Source: Planctomycetota bacterium (GTDB lineage Bacteria > Planctomycetota > UBA11346). Taken from it: 8,070 nucleotides of DNA. Positions 6,142 through 8,070 of the stretch are shown here, one piece after another (position 1 is the first letter of the stretch; each line of letters opens with the position of its first letter). The notes under the pieces were generated by a model. That model worked only from the letters and a program-made list of their open reading frames with translations, had not been told where the DNA came from and did not search any database. The DNA lies in the NCBI GenBank assembly GCA_947470885.1, contig CANIXE010000089.1:1-8070 (forward strand), given 5' to 3'. Position numbers and translations under genes: made by a program.

Positions 6142-7088
6142 CCACCGCCGAGGTCCTCCTCCAGCAGCTCATCACCGGCACGAGCAACGGCCTGGTGATC
6201 GCCCTGGTGGCCCTCGGGTACACGATGGTTTACGGCATTGTCGAACTCATCAATTGGGCCCACGGTGAAGTGGTGATGCTGGGGGCGTTCCTCGCCCTGA
6301 CCCTCATCGGCCTGTGTGGATTCACCCCAGCCCCGGGCTTTCCCTGGCTGGCCTGCCTGGTCCTGTTGCTGGTCGTTCCGCTGTTCACCGCCGGAGTGAA
6401 CTGGAGCATCGATCGTCTGGCCCTGCGCCATCTGCGGAACGCGCCCAAGCTGATCGCCCTGGTGTCGGCCATCGGTGTGTCGTTCATCCTCCTCAATATC
6501 GGCCTGTTCTGGGGCGGGCTGCCCATGGATGTCTTCGGCGGCGGCCGTTCCGCGGCCTCGCCCAAAGATGTGCCGGATCTGATCGGCTACCGGAATCTGC
6601 TGGGGGAATCGTCCATCCAGCTCACGGCCAAGGACGTCCTCGTGTTCGCCATCACCTTGCCGATGATGGCCGCCTTGACCTGGTTCGTCCGCCGCACCCG
6701 ACTGGGCACGGCGATGCGGGCGTGCTCCCAGGATCCGGTGGCGGCGACCCTGATGGGCATTGATGTGGATCGGGTGATCGGGGCGACCTTTCTGATCGGC
6801 GGCGCCCTGGCGGGGGTCGCCAGCGTGATTCTGGCCCTGGTGAACAATTCCATTCACTTCAGCATGGGCCGGGTGGGCCTGGATGCGTTCATCGCTGCAG
6901 TGGTGGGGGGCATTGGCAATCTGCCTGGAGCGGTCCTGGGGGGGATCGCCATCGGGATCATCCGCGCCGTGTCCGATCAGTACCTGGCCGCGGCCTGGAC
7001 CAACGTGGTGGTGTTCGGGGTCCTCATCGCGGTCCTGGTATTTCGGCCCACGGGCCTGCTGGGTTCCCGGGTTCGGGAAAAGGTCTGA
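6138..7088 (+). CDS. livH: branched-chain amino acid-type ABC transporter permease LivH
   Basis: Predicted 316-residue inner-membrane permease, one of two channel subunits of the HAAT transporter. It starts at GTG 6138, overlapping the binding-protein stop as GTGA. AAGG ten bases upstream (6124-6127) serves as the Shine-Dalgarno. Hydrophobic segments lie near 15-35, 44-60, 68-87, 104-124, 167-184, 212-235, 247-275 and 288-303, giving roughly the eight expected. Family hallmarks are GYTMVYGIVELINWAHGE (27-44), the cytoplasmic EAA-like coupling loop MRACSQDPVAATLMGID (193-209) that contacts the ATPases, and AAVVGGIGNLPGAVLGG (253-269). The segment joining the fourth and fifth helices (about 125-166) is the periplasmic loop. 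Length is slightly above the usual 290-310. Stop is followed five bases later by livM. Confidence 0.94.
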   Translation: MTTAEVLLQQLITGTSNGLVIALVALGYTMVYGIVELINWAHGEVVMLGAFLALTLIGLCGFTPAPGFPWLACLVLLLVVPLFTAGVNWSIDRLALRHLRNAPKLIALVSAIGVSFILLNIGLFWGGLPMDVFGGGRSAASPKDVPDLIGYRNLLGESSIQLTAKDVLVFAITLPMMAALTWFVRRTRLGTAMRACSQDPVAATLMGIDVDRVIGATFLIGGALAGVASVILALVNNSIHFSMGRVGLDAFIAAVVGGIGNLPGAVLGGIAIGIIRAVSDQYLAAAWTNVVVFGVLIAVLVFRPTGLLGSRVREKV

Positions 7089-7093
7089 GCCCG

Positions 7094-8070
7094 ATGGCGA
7101 CTGGTGTTTCAGAAATCAATTTAGCGTGGATGCGGCCCTATCGGCTTGCGGGAATTGCCCTGGCGGTGGCCCTGGTTTTGCCGGTGGTGGATCTGGTTCT
7201 GCCCAACCGCTGGCAACTGGCCGGCCTGATGCCGGGGATCTTCGTCTTCGCCATCCTGGCCCTGGGCCTGAACCTGGTGACGGGATTCACCGGCCTGCTG
7301 AACATCGGCGTCGCCGCGTTCATGGCCATTGGTGCCTACGTCTACAGCATCCTCACCAGCCCAGTGTTTCCGTTCCAGATCGGCGGCTGGTCGGCCCTGG
7401 TGGTCACCGTCGCATCCGGGGCGTTGGCGGGAGTCCTCCTTGGCTTGCCGGCGGTGCGCCTGCGGGGGGATTACTTGGCCATCGTCACCTTGGGCTTTGG
7501 CGAGATCGTCCAAGACACCCTGCGAAATCTGGAACCCCTGACGAAGGGCAGCATGGGCATCAACCCGGTGCCGGGCCTGGCCTCTCCGGGTTTGCGGACC
7601 TATTACTTGTACCTGCTGATCCTGGTCCTGGCGGTGGTGTTCTGTCGGAATCTGCGGGACAGCCGGATCGGCCGGGCTTGGATCAGCATCCGCGAGGATG
7701 AGCTGGCCGCCCGGGCCATGGGCATCGGCACGCCCCGGTTGAAGCTGGCTGCGTTCGCCACCTGCGCGGCCCTGTGCGCCGGTGGCGGCGGCTTGTGGGC
7801 CGGGCTGCAGGGCACCAGTGTGGAACCCAGCTCCTACGACTACACCCTGTCCATCAGCGTGCTCTGCGCGGTGATTGTCGGCGGTCTGGGCTCGATCTCC
7901 GGCGTTTTGTTGGGCGCATTGCTGATGTTCGGGCTAAATCAGATCGTTCTGGTGAAGCTTACCGACGCGATTGGCGGTGGTGGCCGCCATGTCATGGCCC
8001 AGCCAGGGAACTGGAAATACCTGATCTTCGGTGTGGCCCTGGTCCTGATGATGCGCTGGCGGCCCGAGGG
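7094..8070 (+). CDS. livM: branched-chain amino acid-type ABC transporter permease LivM, 3'-truncated by window edge
   Basis: The frame begins at ATG 7094, five bases after the livH stop, and is open to the right edge: 325 complete codons, no stop. AAAAGG (7078-7083), inside the end of livH, is the Shine-Dalgarno. The product is the second channel subunit. Visible family features are a hydrophobic N-terminal helix (18-36), LGLNLVTGFTGLLNIGVAAFMAIGAY (57-82), VRLRGDYLAIVTLGFGEI (121-138), the coupling loop SRIGRAWISIREDELAARAMGI (190-211), and VIVGGLGSISGVLLGALL (260-277). The last visible residues, MRWRPEG, match the RPxG close of the final helix, so only a short C-terminal tail should be missing. 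In some relatives LivM is fused to the ATPase LivG, which cannot be excluded here. livG and livF are expected next. Confidence 0.93.
   Translation, partial: MATGVSEINLAWMRPYRLAGIALAVALVLPVVDLVLPNRWQLAGLMPGIFVFAILALGLNLVTGFTGLLNIGVAAFMAIGAYVYSILTSPVFPFQIGGWSALVVTVASGALAGVLLGLPAVRLRGDYLAIVTLGFGEIVQDTLRNLEPLTKGSMGINPVPGLASPGLRTYYLYLLILVLAVVFCRNLRDSRIGRAWISIREDELAARAMGIGTPRLKLAAFATCAALCAGGGGLWAGLQGTSVEPSSYDYTLSISVLCAVIVGGLGSISGVLLGALLMFGLNQIVLVKLTDAIGGGGRHVMAQPGNWKYLIFGVALVLMMRWRPE

Noticed and set aside
5928..6857. Minus-strand open frame of 309 codons across the binding-protein/livH junction
   Set aside because: Gln/His/Gly-rich antisense shadow crossing two well-supported genes.
1..8070. Mobile element, CRISPR array, tRNA or phage origin
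   Set aside because: No transposase or integrase, no regularly spaced direct repeats, no terminal inverted repeats and no tRNA-like fold seen; all coding space is taken by housekeeping, envelope and transport genes of uniform composition.

Overview
The window reads as a GC-rich bacterial chromosome segment, densely coded on both strands, with nine protein-coding genes and almost no spare DNA. A lipobox lipoprotein, a secreted FKBP isomerase and a periplasmic-type solute-binding protein point to a Gram-negative cell plan. Several genes have no clear Shine-Dalgarno sequence. That combination would fit a high-GC lineage such as Planctomycetota, but the taxon is a weak inference. No rRNA, tRNA, IS element, CRISPR array or phage gene was seen.

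Left block (1-2679, minus strand). Three tightly packed genes read right to left: a class I SAM-dependent methyltransferase, 6-phosphogluconolactonase (pgl), and a DUF1611/DgcN-like P-loop protein that runs off the left edge. Gaps are 7 and 15 bases, so this looks like one transcription unit, although the three functions have no obvious shared pathway.

Middle block (2680-4829). A 76-base divergent gap separates the methyltransferase from a plus-strand lipoprotein with a C-terminal LysM domain. Its end overlaps by 17 bases, tail to tail, with a minus-strand single-domain class III nucleotidyl cyclase. Upstream of the cyclase on the same strand lies an FKBP-type peptidyl-prolyl isomerase with a signal peptide. 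The FKBP gene ends in a strong intrinsic terminator whose U-tract directly abuts the ribosome-binding site of the cyclase gene.

Right block (4942-8070, plus strand). A branched-chain-amino-acid-type (HAAT/Liv) ABC transporter operon begins: solute-binding protein, LivH permease (4-base overlap with the previous gene) and LivM permease (5-base gap, running off the right edge). The binding protein would capture an amino acid or related ligand in the periplasm and deliver it to the LivH/LivM channel. The ATPases LivG and LivF are expected just beyond the window.

Most genes belong to familiar families. I did not find a convincing new multi-gene system. The most interesting points are the terminator-RBS junction before the cyclase, the Lys in place of the cyclase's transition-state Arg, two CxxC pairs in the DUF1611 protein, and an unrecognised domain in the LysM lipoprotein.
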